64,000 bases of DNA from Limnohabitans parvus II-B4. GTDB lineage: Bacteria; Pseudomonadota; Gammaproteobacteria; Burkholderiales; Burkholderiaceae_C. The DNA is taken from NCBI RefSeq assembly GCF_003063455.1, contig NZ_NESN01000001.1, forward strand, positions 124,001 through 188,000, in the 5' to 3' direction. Positions 1 through 9,056 of the stretch are shown here, in pieces (position 1 is the stretch's first letter; every line of letters begins with the position of its first letter). A program made the translations under genes and the position numbers. The notes under the pieces were generated by a model, which worked only from the letters and a program-made list of their open reading frames with translations, ran no database searches and was not told the DNA's origin.

Positions 1-1565
1 ACCAATCGCTGCGCAGCAGTCTGAGCCAAAGCATGCAACTGGCCAGCGACGGCATTCGCCCCGTGGTGCAAGCCACCATGACGCAACTGAGCGAACAAGC
101 CCAGACCATGAACGAGCGCCTGCTGCTCAACACGCAGCAGCAGCTGGGTGAACTCAAAACCCAGATGGCGAACACCGCCGCTGCCGTGGCGCAGACCAGC
201 GCAGAAACGCTGAAACGCCACGAACAAGCCAGCACCCAAATGACCGAACGTGTCGGTCAGACCTTGGAATCGTTCAGCCAGAATTTCGAACTCAGCGCTA
301 AATCGTTGGTCGACCAAGTCAGTGCCGTCCAGACGCAGCAACTGACCCAGCAAAGCAGCGCCGACCAGCAGCGTCTGCAGGTCTGGCAAGCGTCGCTGGA
401 GCAGTCGGCCTCCACACTGCACAGCCGGTGGCAGACGGCGGGCACGCAAACCCTGGCCCAACAGCAAGCCATTTGCGATGCGCTGGGCGAGACTGCCCAG
501 GCCATTCAGAGCCAAGCCCAAAGCCATGCCAGCCAGACGCTAGCCGACATCACTCGCTTGCACGATGAACGCGCAGCAGCCGACCAAGCGCGCCTGGAAG
601 CATGGAAAGCCTCGCTCGAAGCCACCGCCGCCAGCCTCGGCCAGCAATGGCAAAGCACAGGCGCGCAGACGCTTGCACAGCAGCAGGCGGTTTGCGACAC
701 GCTGACCCGCACGGCGCAAGACATCACGACCCACACCCAAACCCAGGCCACGCAAACCTTGGCCGAAATCACACGCCTGATGACCAGCAGCGAAACGCTG
801 ATGCGCGAGCGCATCGCCACCGAGGCGCAGTGGACTGCTGGGCACCAGCAACGCGCCGAAGAACTGGCGGCCGTGCTGCGCCAGGAACTCTCGGCCCTGC
901 GGGATGCCGAAGACGTGCGCGGTCAGACCGCCGTGGCTCGCCTGAGCGAGCTGCAAAGCGCGGTGACCGCACACCTGACTTCACTGGGCACCGCACTGGA
1001 AGATCCGATCACACGCCTGATCGAAACCGCCTCAGAAGCGCCCAAGGCCGCAGCCGAAGTCATTGGCCAGCTGCGGCAAGAAATCTCGGTCAGCGTGGCG
1101 CGCGACAACGCCTTGCTCGAAGAGCGCACCCGCATTCTGGGCACGCTCAGCACCTTGCTGGATGCGATCAACCACGCGTCGACCGAGCAACGCGGCGTGA
1201 TCGACGCCATGGTCTCGGCCAGCCAAGCCACGCTGAGCCAGACCAGCGGTGAGTTCCATGAACACGTGGCGGCCGAGACGGGCAAGCTGGGCGACATTGC
1301 GGCGCAAGTCACGGCCAGCGCGGTGGATGTGGCGAGCTTGGGCGAGAGCTTTGGCTTTGCCGTTCGCTCGTTCAGCGAGACCAACGAAAAGCTCATGACC
1401 CACCTTCAGCGCATCGAGCAAGCGATCGAGAAATCCATGACGCGCAGTGACGAGCAACTGGCCTATTACGTGGCGCAGGCTCGTGAAATGATTGACCTGA
1501 GCATTGGCAGCCAAAAAGACGTGCTGGAAGCCCTGCAGCAGCGCCAAGCCGAAGGAGGCGCTTGA
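1..1565 (+). CDS. DUF802-type long coiled-coil protein, C-terminal part (5' end outside window)
   Basis: The reading frame is open from the first bases of the window, so only the C-terminal ~520 residues are present. They are almost entirely Ala/Gln/Glu/Thr-rich helix with heptad character and show no membrane segment. A unit of about 73 residues is repeated in tandem (nt 360-578 and 579-782), each starting with ADQ-RL and sharing the string TLAQQQA. The gene runs directly into a MotB/OmpA-like gene (TGATG overlap) and then a DUF2894 gene. From memory this trio, often with DUF3348, is common in Burkholderiales and the first protein carries DUF802. An N-terminal membrane part of MotA/TolQ type is possible but cannot be seen here. 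The function is unknown. Confidence 0.65.
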   Translation, partial: QSLRSSLSQSMQLASDGIRPVVQATMTQLSEQAQTMNERLLLNTQQQLGELKTQMANTAAAVAQTSAETLKRHEQASTQMTERVGQTLESFSQNFELSAKSLVDQVSAVQTQQLTQQSSADQQRLQVWQASLEQSASTLHSRWQTAGTQTLAQQQAICDALGETAQAIQSQAQSHASQTLADITRLHDERAAADQARLEAWKASLEATAASLGQQWQSTGAQTLAQQQAVCDTLTRTAQDITTHTQTQATQTLAEITRLMTSSETLMRERIATEAQWTAGHQQRAEELAAVLRQELSALRDAEDVRGQTAVARLSELQSAVTAHLTSLGTALEDPITRLIETASEAPKAAAEVIGQLRQEISVSVARDNALLEERTRILGTLSTLLDAINHASTEQRGVIDAMVSASQATLSQTSGEFHEHVAAETGKLGDIAAQVTASAVDVASLGESFGFAVRSFSETNEKLMTHLQRIEQAIEKSMTRSDEQLAYYVAQAREMIDLSIGSQKDVLEALQQRQAEGGA

Positions 1566-2221
1566 TGCTGGAACTCGAAGCCGAGAGCGAATCCACCACG
1601 CCCACCTGGATCTCATTTGCCGACTTGATGACCGGCCTGCTGGGGGCCTTTGTTCTTTTGTTGGTGGGGGTGATGGCAGCGCAACTGGACATGGCCTCCA
1701 AGCTCGAAGACGAGGTGCAAAAGCGGCAGGTCGAAGAGCAAAAGCGCCTCTCGTTGGAACAAGCCTTGGCCATTCCACTGGCCAGTGGCCGCATCACCTT
1801 GAACAATGGCCGCATCGGCATCAGCGGCAAGCTGTTGTTTGAACTGAACTCTGACAAGCTCGAACCCGAAGGACGCCAACTGCTCAAGAGCCTGGTGGCT
1901 CCGCTGCGCAGCTACCTGGAGTCGCGTGATGAGATGCTGATGGTCAGTGGTTTCACCGATGACAAGGCGGTCAGCAACCGCAACCGCCAATTCGAAGACA
2001 ACTGGGAGCTTTCTGCCCAGCGAGCCTTGACGGTGACGCGCACTTTGATCGAAGAAGGCATGCCGTCATCGGCGCTGTTTGCTGCGGCCTTCGGCCAAGA
2101 GCAACCCCTGGTGGCCAACACCAGCGACAAGGCCCGCGCCCAAAACCGCCGCGTGGAAATGGCCCCTGTGCCCAAAGCTGCCAATGCGGCCAGCACCCAA
2201 CAGCCAACCGTCAAACCATGA
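1565..2221 (+). CDS. OmpA/MotB-like stator protein with one membrane segment
   Basis: The product has 218 residues. A single membrane segment (about 16-40) begins with FADLMTGLLGAF, whose Asp20 sits where MotB-type stators carry the ion-binding aspartate (MotB: YADFMT). A short helical linker follows, then an OmpA-like peptidoglycan-binding domain (about 95-205) with the late NRRVE motif. The ATG at 1565 is preferred over a TTG three bases upstream because a GGAGG ribosome site lies 7-11 bases before it; it overlaps the previous stop codon as TGATG. The layout is that of MotB or ZorB rather than of an outer-membrane porin. I infer that it anchors an inner-membrane complex with the long coiled-coil partner to the cell wall. 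Confidence 0.8.
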   Translation: MLELEAESESTTPTWISFADLMTGLLGAFVLLLVGVMAAQLDMASKLEDEVQKRQVEEQKRLSLEQALAIPLASGRITLNNGRIGISGKLLFELNSDKLEPEGRQLLKSLVAPLRSYLESRDEMLMVSGFTDDKAVSNRNRQFEDNWELSAQRALTVTRTLIEEGMPSSALFAAAFGQEQPLVANTSDKARAQNRRVEMAPVPKAANAASTQQPTVKP

Positions 2222-2805
2222 ACGAAACCACGCCAGCGCCGCTGCCCGACCTTGACGCCTTGCGTGCGTCGGGCGCGGCGCGGGTGGATGCGGTGGGCTG
2301 GCATTACATCGAAACACTGGCCAAGCGCACGCGTGAACAATCGGGCCTTACGCAACTGAAGCTCGTGGCCAAACTGCAAGAGGCTCTTGTGCGTTTGGAG
2401 ACCCGCCTGAGCGAAGCGACTGTGCCGGTGGCGAAACAGGACGCTATCCCCTCCCCCTTGGCCACACTGCTGCACGACATGGGATCGAAAAGTACCCCGC
2501 AAGCCTCCAGCAAAACGTCAGGATGGGGGCATGAGAGCCCGCGCATTCAGCAGTTCAGAAAGCAATTGAGCCAGATCAGCGTGCAAAAGCAGGTCACCCA
2601 AGCCATTGCCCAAGCGCCGCAAAACGCAGGCCCCATTAACTCGCACATGTTGGTGCTGCGCTCACTGGGGCTGATGCGCGATATTTCACCGGACTATCTC
2701 AACCGGTTCATGGCGCATGTGGACACGCTGCTGTGTCTAGACGAAGCAGGCAAGGCCAAGTTAACGCCCAAGAAAGCCTCACCCGCCGCCAAAATCCGCC
2801 CGTAG
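2218..2805 (+). CDS. DUF2894 family protein
   Basis: This 195-residue, probably cytoplasmic protein begins inside the stop codon of the preceding gene (ATGA overlap), so the two are translationally coupled. Residues 1-65 are helical and charged. The middle (about 70-105) is low-complexity and Ser/Pro-rich. The C-terminal part carries RIQQFRKQLSQI and a Leu-rich stretch, and the tail is basic (KAKLTPKKAS). I recognise the DUF2894 pattern that accompanies DUF802 and OmpA-type genes in Burkholderiales. No catalytic motif is visible. Its constant company suggests a cytoplasmic partner or assembly factor of the membrane complex. The next gene is convergent, with 24 bases between them. Confidence 0.7.
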   Translation: MNETTPAPLPDLDALRASGAARVDAVGWHYIETLAKRTREQSGLTQLKLVAKLQEALVRLETRLSEATVPVAKQDAIPSPLATLLHDMGSKSTPQASSKTSGWGHESPRIQQFRKQLSQISVQKQVTQAIAQAPQNAGPINSHMLVLRSLGLMRDISPDYLNRFMAHVDTLLCLDEAGKAKLTPKKASPAAKIRP

Positions 2806-2829
2806 GGGCAGCGCTGGTGCTCGGTGCGA

Positions 2830-3813
2830 TCAGGCGAGCACAGCGGGTGCCGGGAAACCGTTGCGCCCCGGAAACTCGGGGGCCAGTGTCCGCGCGTTGG
2901 GCATCTTGACCCACAGGCGCAGCATCTTGCGGTTGAGTTCATGCACGCCGTGGTCTTCAAACTCGTTGCGCGAGTGCAGCACGGCGTAGTTGTTGGCGAA
3001 CTGCAGGTCACCGGGCTCAAGCATCATGCTCAAGCGGAAATCATCGCGGTGCATGATGTCGTCGAACAAATCGAGTGCTTCGATTTCGACCTTGGACAGC
3101 GGCAGGTTTCGGATTTCGTGGCCCAGCTCGATGTACTGGCGCAGGTAGCGGCAGCTGAGCTTGCCTTGGTGGTGGCTGAAGATGGGCGACAGGCTGGGCA
3201 AGTCTTCGCACAGGTGCGAAAAATACCAAGTGCGGTAATACAGACCCAGGTACTCGGGGTGCTTTTGCAAAATCTCGTTGTAGATCGCCGCCACGCTCAC
3301 CAGCGAGCTCAAACCACCCTGCTTAGCCTTGCGCAGGCATAAAAGGCCCACCACATCCGACGGGTCTGAGTGGTACGGCAGGTACAGGTTGGTTTCGTAA
3401 ACGCGGGTGGTTTTTTTCGTCACATCGCCCACGTTCATGACCACGCCGAGCAGGTCCCCTTTGGGGTTTTGCCGAACGGGCACACCCATGTGCAGGCCAA
3501 TGCCGTAGTAGATGATTTGAATGTCTTCTTCGCTGTAGCGCTCGACAGGCAAGCCCCGCAGCACCAAAAAGCCCCGGCCGTTTTCCAGTTCATCGCTGTG
3601 GACTTTCAGGGCCTGGGCCCAGTCGCCAATGGGAAAATCCTCTCGGCTGAAATTCGGAAACGTCAGCCCTTGGGCCTTGACGTGGGCCAAGGCAGCGTCC
3701 AGCGTGGCAACGGCTTGTGCAGACAAGAGATGCAGCCAGGATGTGTCCCCCTGCATGTCGGCGCCCTTCCAAGCGGCCGGCCCGGTGATGGCTTGTTTGA
3801 GTATCAGGCTCAT
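2830..3813 (-). CDS. TauD/TfdA-family Fe(II)/2-oxoglutarate-dependent dioxygenase
   Basis: The 327-residue protein carries the HxD iron motif as H148-S-D150 (LPYHSDPSD), a distal His280 in YAVLHSRNEFED and a following basic helix RKMLRLW with the likely 2-oxoglutarate-binding Arg. These are the facial triad and co-substrate residues of the TauD family. Start at 3813 is chosen because AAGGAA lies just upstream; longer in-frame versions would run into the glutaredoxin gene. It is last in the co-directional run that begins with btuB, but its ribosome site is its own. The substrate cannot be read from the sequence; sulfonates, betaines and small carboxylates are all known for the family. Confidence 0.8.
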   Translation of the reverse strand: MSLILKQAITGPAAWKGADMQGDTSWLHLLSAQAVATLDAALAHVKAQGLTFPNFSREDFPIGDWAQALKVHSDELENGRGFLVLRGLPVERYSEEDIQIIYYGIGLHMGVPVRQNPKGDLLGVVMNVGDVTKKTTRVYETNLYLPYHSDPSDVVGLLCLRKAKQGGLSSLVSVAAIYNEILQKHPEYLGLYYRTWYFSHLCEDLPSLSPIFSHHQGKLSCRYLRQYIELGHEIRNLPLSKVEIEALDLFDDIMHRDDFRLSMMLEPGDLQFANNYAVLHSRNEFEDHGVHELNRKMLRLWVKMPNARTLAPEFPGRNGFPAPAVLA

Positions 3814-3854
3814 GGCATTCCTTTTGGTGATTTCACAAGCCCTTGAGGCTCGAT

Positions 3855-4097
3855 TCAGCGGCCCAGTTGGGTCAGTGCGGCTTGCAAGCCCGCCAAACCA
3901 CCCACGCGCTGGTCGTTGATGAAGATCTGGGGCATTTGGCGAACCGATGGGCCACACTTTTCGTAAAAGGCCATGCGCTCGGCTTCACCGTCGATTTTGA
4001 TTTCTTCAAAGGCCAATGACTTGGACTTGAGCACCATTTTGGCGGATTCGCATTGGGGGCATGCGGACTTGGAGTAGACGACGATTTTGAGTTCCAT
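3855..4097 (-). CDS. glutaredoxin
   Basis: An 80-residue single-domain thioredoxin-fold protein. The redox motif is C13-P-Q-C16 right after the first beta strand (MELKIVVYSKSACPQC), and the cis-proline segment RQMPQIFIND and the glycine pair VGGLAGL are in place. Start at the ATG 4097 removes the overlap with cobQ that an upstream TTG would cause. The CPQC centre differs from the classical CPYC. It probably reduces disulfides or glutathione adducts in the cytoplasm. It lies 10 bases after cobQ and about 40 before the dioxygenase; no functional link to B12 is evident. Confidence 0.8.
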   Translation of the reverse strand: MELKIVVYSKSACPQCESAKMVLKSKSLAFEEIKIDGEAERMAFYEKCGPSVRQMPQIFINDQRVGGLAGLQAALTQLGR

Positions 4098-4107
4098 GGC
4101 ATCGATT

Positions 4108-5589
<1,482 letters not shown>

Positions 5590-5604
5590 CTCGGTCTTCC
5601 AGGT

Positions 5605-6369
5605 TCAAAGGCGTGGCAACACGGCCCATTGCTCGCCCAGTGCAGCAATGCGGATGCGGTGGTCAAACACAGCCTCGATGGCGGTGTGGGTTTCAGCGGC
5701 GTGGCCCGCGCCGTGGTGTACCACGCGGCCCTGGGCCATCACGATGATCTCGTCGGCGTGCAAGGCCATACCAATCTCATGCAGCACGCTGACCACGGTG
5801 GTGCCTTGGGCCAGCAGGCAGTGCACTTGCTCCAGCCAGTCCACCTGGTGCGGCGGGTCGAGGTTAGCCAGCGGCTCGTCCATCAGCATGATCGGGGCAT
5901 TGCCCGCCATGGCTCGGGCCAGCAGCACGCGCTGGCGTTCACCGCCCGAGAGTTCGCCCAAGGTGCGTTCGCGCCAGTCCCAGGCCTGGGTGGCCTTGAG
6001 CGCGGCTTCGACCATTTGGGCGTCTTGGTCATTGGGGGCATCGAGCCAGCCCTGGTGCGGCAGTCGGCCCAACATGGCCACGTCCCACACCCGCAAATCG
6101 AGCGAGCTGGCCTCACCCTGGCCGAGCCAGGACAGTTGCAGAGCACGTTCACGGCGGGCGATGCTCTCAAGTGCGCGGCCTTGCCAGAGCACTTGGCCGC
6201 TGTGCGGCAACAGGCCCGCCAGCGCCTTGAGCAAGGTGGATTTGCCCGCGCCATTGGGGCCCACCACGCAGGTCCAGCGGCCTGCGGTGATTTGCAAGTC
6301 GATGCCCGTGAGCACCGGGCGACCTGCCAGTTGCACATGCAACTGCCGAGTTTGCAAGGCGTGTGTCAT
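5605..6369 (-). CDS. btuD: ABC transporter ATPase, cobalamin uptake
   Basis: A 254-residue ABC ATPase with Walker A GPNGAGKST (about 37-45), signature LSGGERQRV, Walker B IMLMDEP and the switch histidine in VLHE. The sequence is of the FecE/BtuD type. Its start codon overlaps the stop of the permease gene (6366-6369), which is the usual coupling in such operons. With BtuC and BtuF it would import vitamin B12 from the periplasm at the expense of ATP. Placement between cobQ and btuC, behind a cobalamin riboswitch, supports cobalamin over iron-siderophore as substrate. Confidence 0.9.
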   Translation of the reverse strand: MTHALQTRQLHVQLAGRPVLTGIDLQITAGRWTCVVGPNGAGKSTLLKALAGLLPHSGQVLWQGRALESIARRERALQLSWLGQGEASSLDLRVWDVAMLGRLPHQGWLDAPNDQDAQMVEAALKATQAWDWRERTLGELSGGERQRVLLARAMAGNAPIMLMDEPLANLDPPHQVDWLEQVHCLLAQGTTVVSVLHEIGMALHADEIIVMAQGRVVHHGAGHAAETHTAIEAVFDHRIRIAALGEQWAVLPRL

Positions 6370-7385
6370 GAAAGCCCCCCTGCCCCGCCACGGTGGCGCG
6401 TGTCACGGTAAATGCGCCAGAGCAGATAACCACCGCCCAGCACCGCCGTGAGCACACCCACCGGCAATTCTTGCGGGGCAAACAGCACGCGGGCCAGCAC
6501 ATCGGCCAGCGACAACAAGGCCCCACCCATGAGCGCCGCCAGCAGCAAGCGCCAGGCGTGGGTGCTGCGCACCAGCGAACGCACCAGGTGCGGTGCGGCC
6601 AGGCCCACAAAGGCCACGAGCCCGATGTGCGCCACCGCCGCGCCGGTGCTCAGAGAGATCACGCCCACCAACACCAGCCGCGCCGAGCGCAGCGGCACGC
6701 CCAGGCTGTGCGCGGTGGATTCACCCAGCGTGAGCGCGTCCAGCACGCGGGCAAAGGCCCAGGCCAGCGCCACGCACACCGCCAACACGCAGCTCAACGT
6801 CGCGCAGGCGGTCCAGCTCACAAAAGCGGTCGAGCCGAGCATGAAACCCTGCATGGCTTGCAGCACTTGCGGCTGGAGCAAAGACACCATCGAGGTGACC
6901 GCCCCCAGCACCACGCCCACCACCACCCCAGCCAAAAGCAGGCGCAGGGTTTGCTGCACGCCACGCGCCAACAGCAAGGTCAGCAGCACCGCCAGCACCG
7001 CGCCCGCAAAGGCCGCACCCGTGAGGCCCACGCCCATCCACCAGCTCATGGCCCAGGCGCTGCCGCCAAATAAACTCAAATAGGTGCCCACGCCCAGCGA
7101 TGCACCCGAGGCACTGCCCAGCAAATAGGGATCGGCCAGCGGGTTGCGAAACAGGCCCTGGGCCACCGCACCAGCCAGCCCCAATAAGGCCCCACCCAGC
7201 CAGGCCCCCAGGCTGCGCGGCAGGCGAATGTCCCAGACGATCTGGCGTGAGACCTCGTCAGCCGGACCCAACCACCAAGCCTGCCAGCCCTGGCTGCCTG
7301 CGGCGGTGCCCAAGAGCACAATGGCCACGCCCAACAGCAACAAGCCCCAGGCCCAGCGGGCCGCCCGGTGCTGCAACGGTTTCAT
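6366..7385 (-). CDS. btuC: FecCD-type ABC permease, cobalamin uptake
   Basis: A 339-residue hydrophobic protein with about ten membrane segments and the FecCD-family hallmarks RLPRSLGAWLGGALLGLAG near the start and a GLAAPHLVR coupling segment near residue 250. Start at ATG 7385 gives an ATGA overlap with btuF; an upstream alternative would run further into btuF. It forms the membrane channel (as a dimer) of the B12 importer together with the ATPase encoded next. The internal part is Ala/Leu/Gly-rich and strongly G+C biased at third positions, like its neighbours. Confidence 0.9.
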   Translation of the reverse strand: MKPLQHRAARWAWGLLLLGVAIVLLGTAAGSQGWQAWWLGPADEVSRQIVWDIRLPRSLGAWLGGALLGLAGAVAQGLFRNPLADPYLLGSASGASLGVGTYLSLFGGSAWAMSWWMGVGLTGAAFAGAVLAVLLTLLLARGVQQTLRLLLAGVVVGVVLGAVTSMVSLLQPQVLQAMQGFMLGSTAFVSWTACATLSCVLAVCVALAWAFARVLDALTLGESTAHSLGVPLRSARLVLVGVISLSTGAAVAHIGLVAFVGLAAPHLVRSLVRSTHAWRLLLAALMGGALLSLADVLARVLFAPQELPVGVLTAVLGGGYLLWRIYRDTRHRGGAGGLS

Positions 7386-8254
7386 CGCTGCCCCCCGGCG
7401 GCTCGGTTGAGGCACTCGGCCATCAGACGGGCCCCCTCGGCCATGCGCGGACCTGCACGCACCAGCATGTCGGACTCGGCCTGTTTGAACACGCAGATGC
7501 GCTGCGCCTGCATGGCTTTGAGGCTGGCCCAGCCCGGGCGCTGCGCCATGCTGATGCGGCTGCTGTCACCCGCCATGATCACGTCAGGCTGGGCACGCAC
7601 CACAAATTCGGGGTTGACCTGCGGAAACGGCCCCATGGCCGCAGGCAGGATGTTGGCCACGCCCATGCGGGTGAGCGTTTCACCGATGAACGACGATTCG
7701 CTGGCCCCATAGGGGGCGGAGCTGACTTCAAAATAAACCCGCTGGGCTTTGGCTTGCGGGCTGAGCGACTGCACCGCCGCTTGCACACCGGCCTGAATCT
7801 CGCGCCAAACGCGCTCACTCTCGGGTGCAGGCACGCCCAAGGCGTCGCCCACGGTGCGAAGCACCCGCTGCGCGTCGGCATGGTTGCGCGGCTCCAGCCG
7901 CAGCACCGTCAGGCCCAGCGCCTGCAAGCGGTCTGCCCCCCGGGTGGAGCCCGCTGCCAGCACAAGATCGGGCTTGAGCGCAACGATGCTTTCGATGTTG
8001 GGATCAATGCCGCCGCCCACGCGGGGCACCCGGGCGATGGACGCGGGCCAGTTGGAATACCGGTCCACCCCCACCAGGCGCTGGCAAGCACCCAGGGCGC
8101 AAACCGTTTCGGTCAGCGACGGCAACAAGCTCACGATGCGCTGCGGCGGCTGGGCGATCTGGATTTTTTGCTGCTGATCGTCCAGCACGGTGGCGGCCTG
8201 GGCCGAGCCGCACAGCAGCCAGACGCACGCCACACGCATGAACCACTCAGCCAT
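7382..8254 (-). CDS. btuF: periplasmic cobalamin-binding protein
   Basis: A 290-residue helical-backbone binding protein. Residues 1-20 form a signal peptide (MRVACVWLLCGSAQA, cleavage after AQA). The mature part begins with the class III binding-protein pattern PQRIVSLLPSLTETVCALGA and continues with VGVDRYSNWP and LKPDLVLA. It binds B12 in the periplasm and hands it to BtuCD. It overlaps the upstream gene by 8 bases and btuC by 4, so the run is one translation-coupled operon. An alternative iron-siderophore ligand is possible for the family, but the riboswitch and cobQ argue for cobalamin. Confidence 0.88.
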   Translation of the reverse strand: MAEWFMRVACVWLLCGSAQAATVLDDQQQKIQIAQPPQRIVSLLPSLTETVCALGACQRLVGVDRYSNWPASIARVPRVGGGIDPNIESIVALKPDLVLAAGSTRGADRLQALGLTVLRLEPRNHADAQRVLRTVGDALGVPAPESERVWREIQAGVQAAVQSLSPQAKAQRVYFEVSSAPYGASESSFIGETLTRMGVANILPAAMGPFPQVNPEFVVRAQPDVIMAGDSSRISMAQRPGWASLKAMQAQRICVFKQAESDMLVRAGPRMAEGARLMAECLNRAAGGQR

Positions 8255-9053
8255 GCTGCGCCTCCCACTGACAAAAGATGCGGTGCAGCTGCGCCACGCC
8301 GTCGGTCAGCGCAGCGGGGCCGGGCTGCAAGATGTCGGCCGATTTGATCTCAAACACCTGCCCGTTGCGCACCGCAGGCACGTCTTGCCAGCCCGGACGT
8401 GCCGCCACTTTTTCGGGGCGGAATTTCTTGCCGCACCATGAGCCGATGATGATGTCGGGCGCGCGGCCCACGATGGTCTGCCCGTCGGCAATGATGCGGT
8501 CTTTGCCCATGGGCATTTGAGCCAACTCAGGAAAGCAATCGTCACCGCCCGCAATGCCGATCAGCTCAGACACCCAACGGATGCCGCTGATGTGCGGCTC
8601 ATCCCACTCTTCAAAATACACCTTGGGGCAACGTTTGAAGGTGGACGCTGTTTTTTGAATGGCTTCTAACTGCGCACGCATTTGCTGCAAACGCTCTAAC
8701 CCCTGCTCTGCCTGCCCCACCATCGCGGCCACTTGGTACAGCATCGAAAAAATCTCATCCACGCTGCGCTGGTTGAACACCGTGACCTGCACACCCGCAC
8801 GGATGAGCAAGGCCGCGATGTCAGCCTGCAAGTCAGAAAAACCAAAGACGCAGTCAGGCTTGAGCGCCAAGATCTTGTCTATCTTGGCGCTCAAGAAGGC
8901 GCTGACTTTGGGCTTTTCATCACGGGCACGGCGCGGACGCACGGTGTAGCCAGAGATGCCCACAATGCGCTGCTCCTGCCCCAACAGGTAAAGCCACTCT
9001 GTTGTCTCTTCGGTGAGACAGACGATGCGTTGGGGGGTAAGAGCAAGCGGCAT
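8247..9053 (-). CDS. BtuF-like cobalamin-binding protein without signal peptide
   Basis: A 268-residue homologue of BtuF with the same fold signature (PQRIVCLTEETTEWLYLLG, LKPDCVFGFSDLQADIA). It begins directly at the domain: there is no room for a signal peptide, because the start ATG lies 3 bases after the btuB stop codon. The product should therefore stay in the cytoplasm. It contains a Trp/Glu-rich ligand-side segment (YFEEWDEPHISGIRWVSE) and several cysteines, unlike the exported paralogue downstream. Being inside a riboswitch-controlled B12 operon, a role as cytoplasmic corrinoid carrier or sensor is plausible, but this is inference. Confidence 0.75.
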   Translation of the reverse strand: MPLALTPQRIVCLTEETTEWLYLLGQEQRIVGISGYTVRPRRARDEKPKVSAFLSAKIDKILALKPDCVFGFSDLQADIAALLIRAGVQVTVFNQRSVDEIFSMLYQVAAMVGQAEQGLERLQQMRAQLEAIQKTASTFKRCPKVYFEEWDEPHISGIRWVSELIGIAGGDDCFPELAQMPMGKDRIIADGQTIVGRAPDIIIGSWCGKKFRPEKVAARPGWQDVPAVRNGQVFEIKSADILQPGPAALTDGVAQLHRIFCQWEAQHG

Positions 9054-9056
9054 GGA

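Noticed and set aside
540..1778. Long antisense reading frames opposite the coiled-coil gene (e.g. 1032-1778, 248 codons).
   Set aside because: They are shadows caused by high G+C content; no family pattern, and they lie opposite a protein with clear heptads and an intact OmpA partner.
1..2805. A complete Zorya anti-phage system.
   Set aside because: Only a ZorB-like layout and a coiled-coil tail are seen; no ZorC, ZorD or ZorE gene follows, and the set resembles a conserved DUF802/DUF2894 cluster.
8247..9053. Misannotated start hiding a signal peptide in the BtuF paralogue.
   Set aside because: The btuB stop codon is 3 bases upstream of the start, and the protein begins directly at the conserved domain strand.
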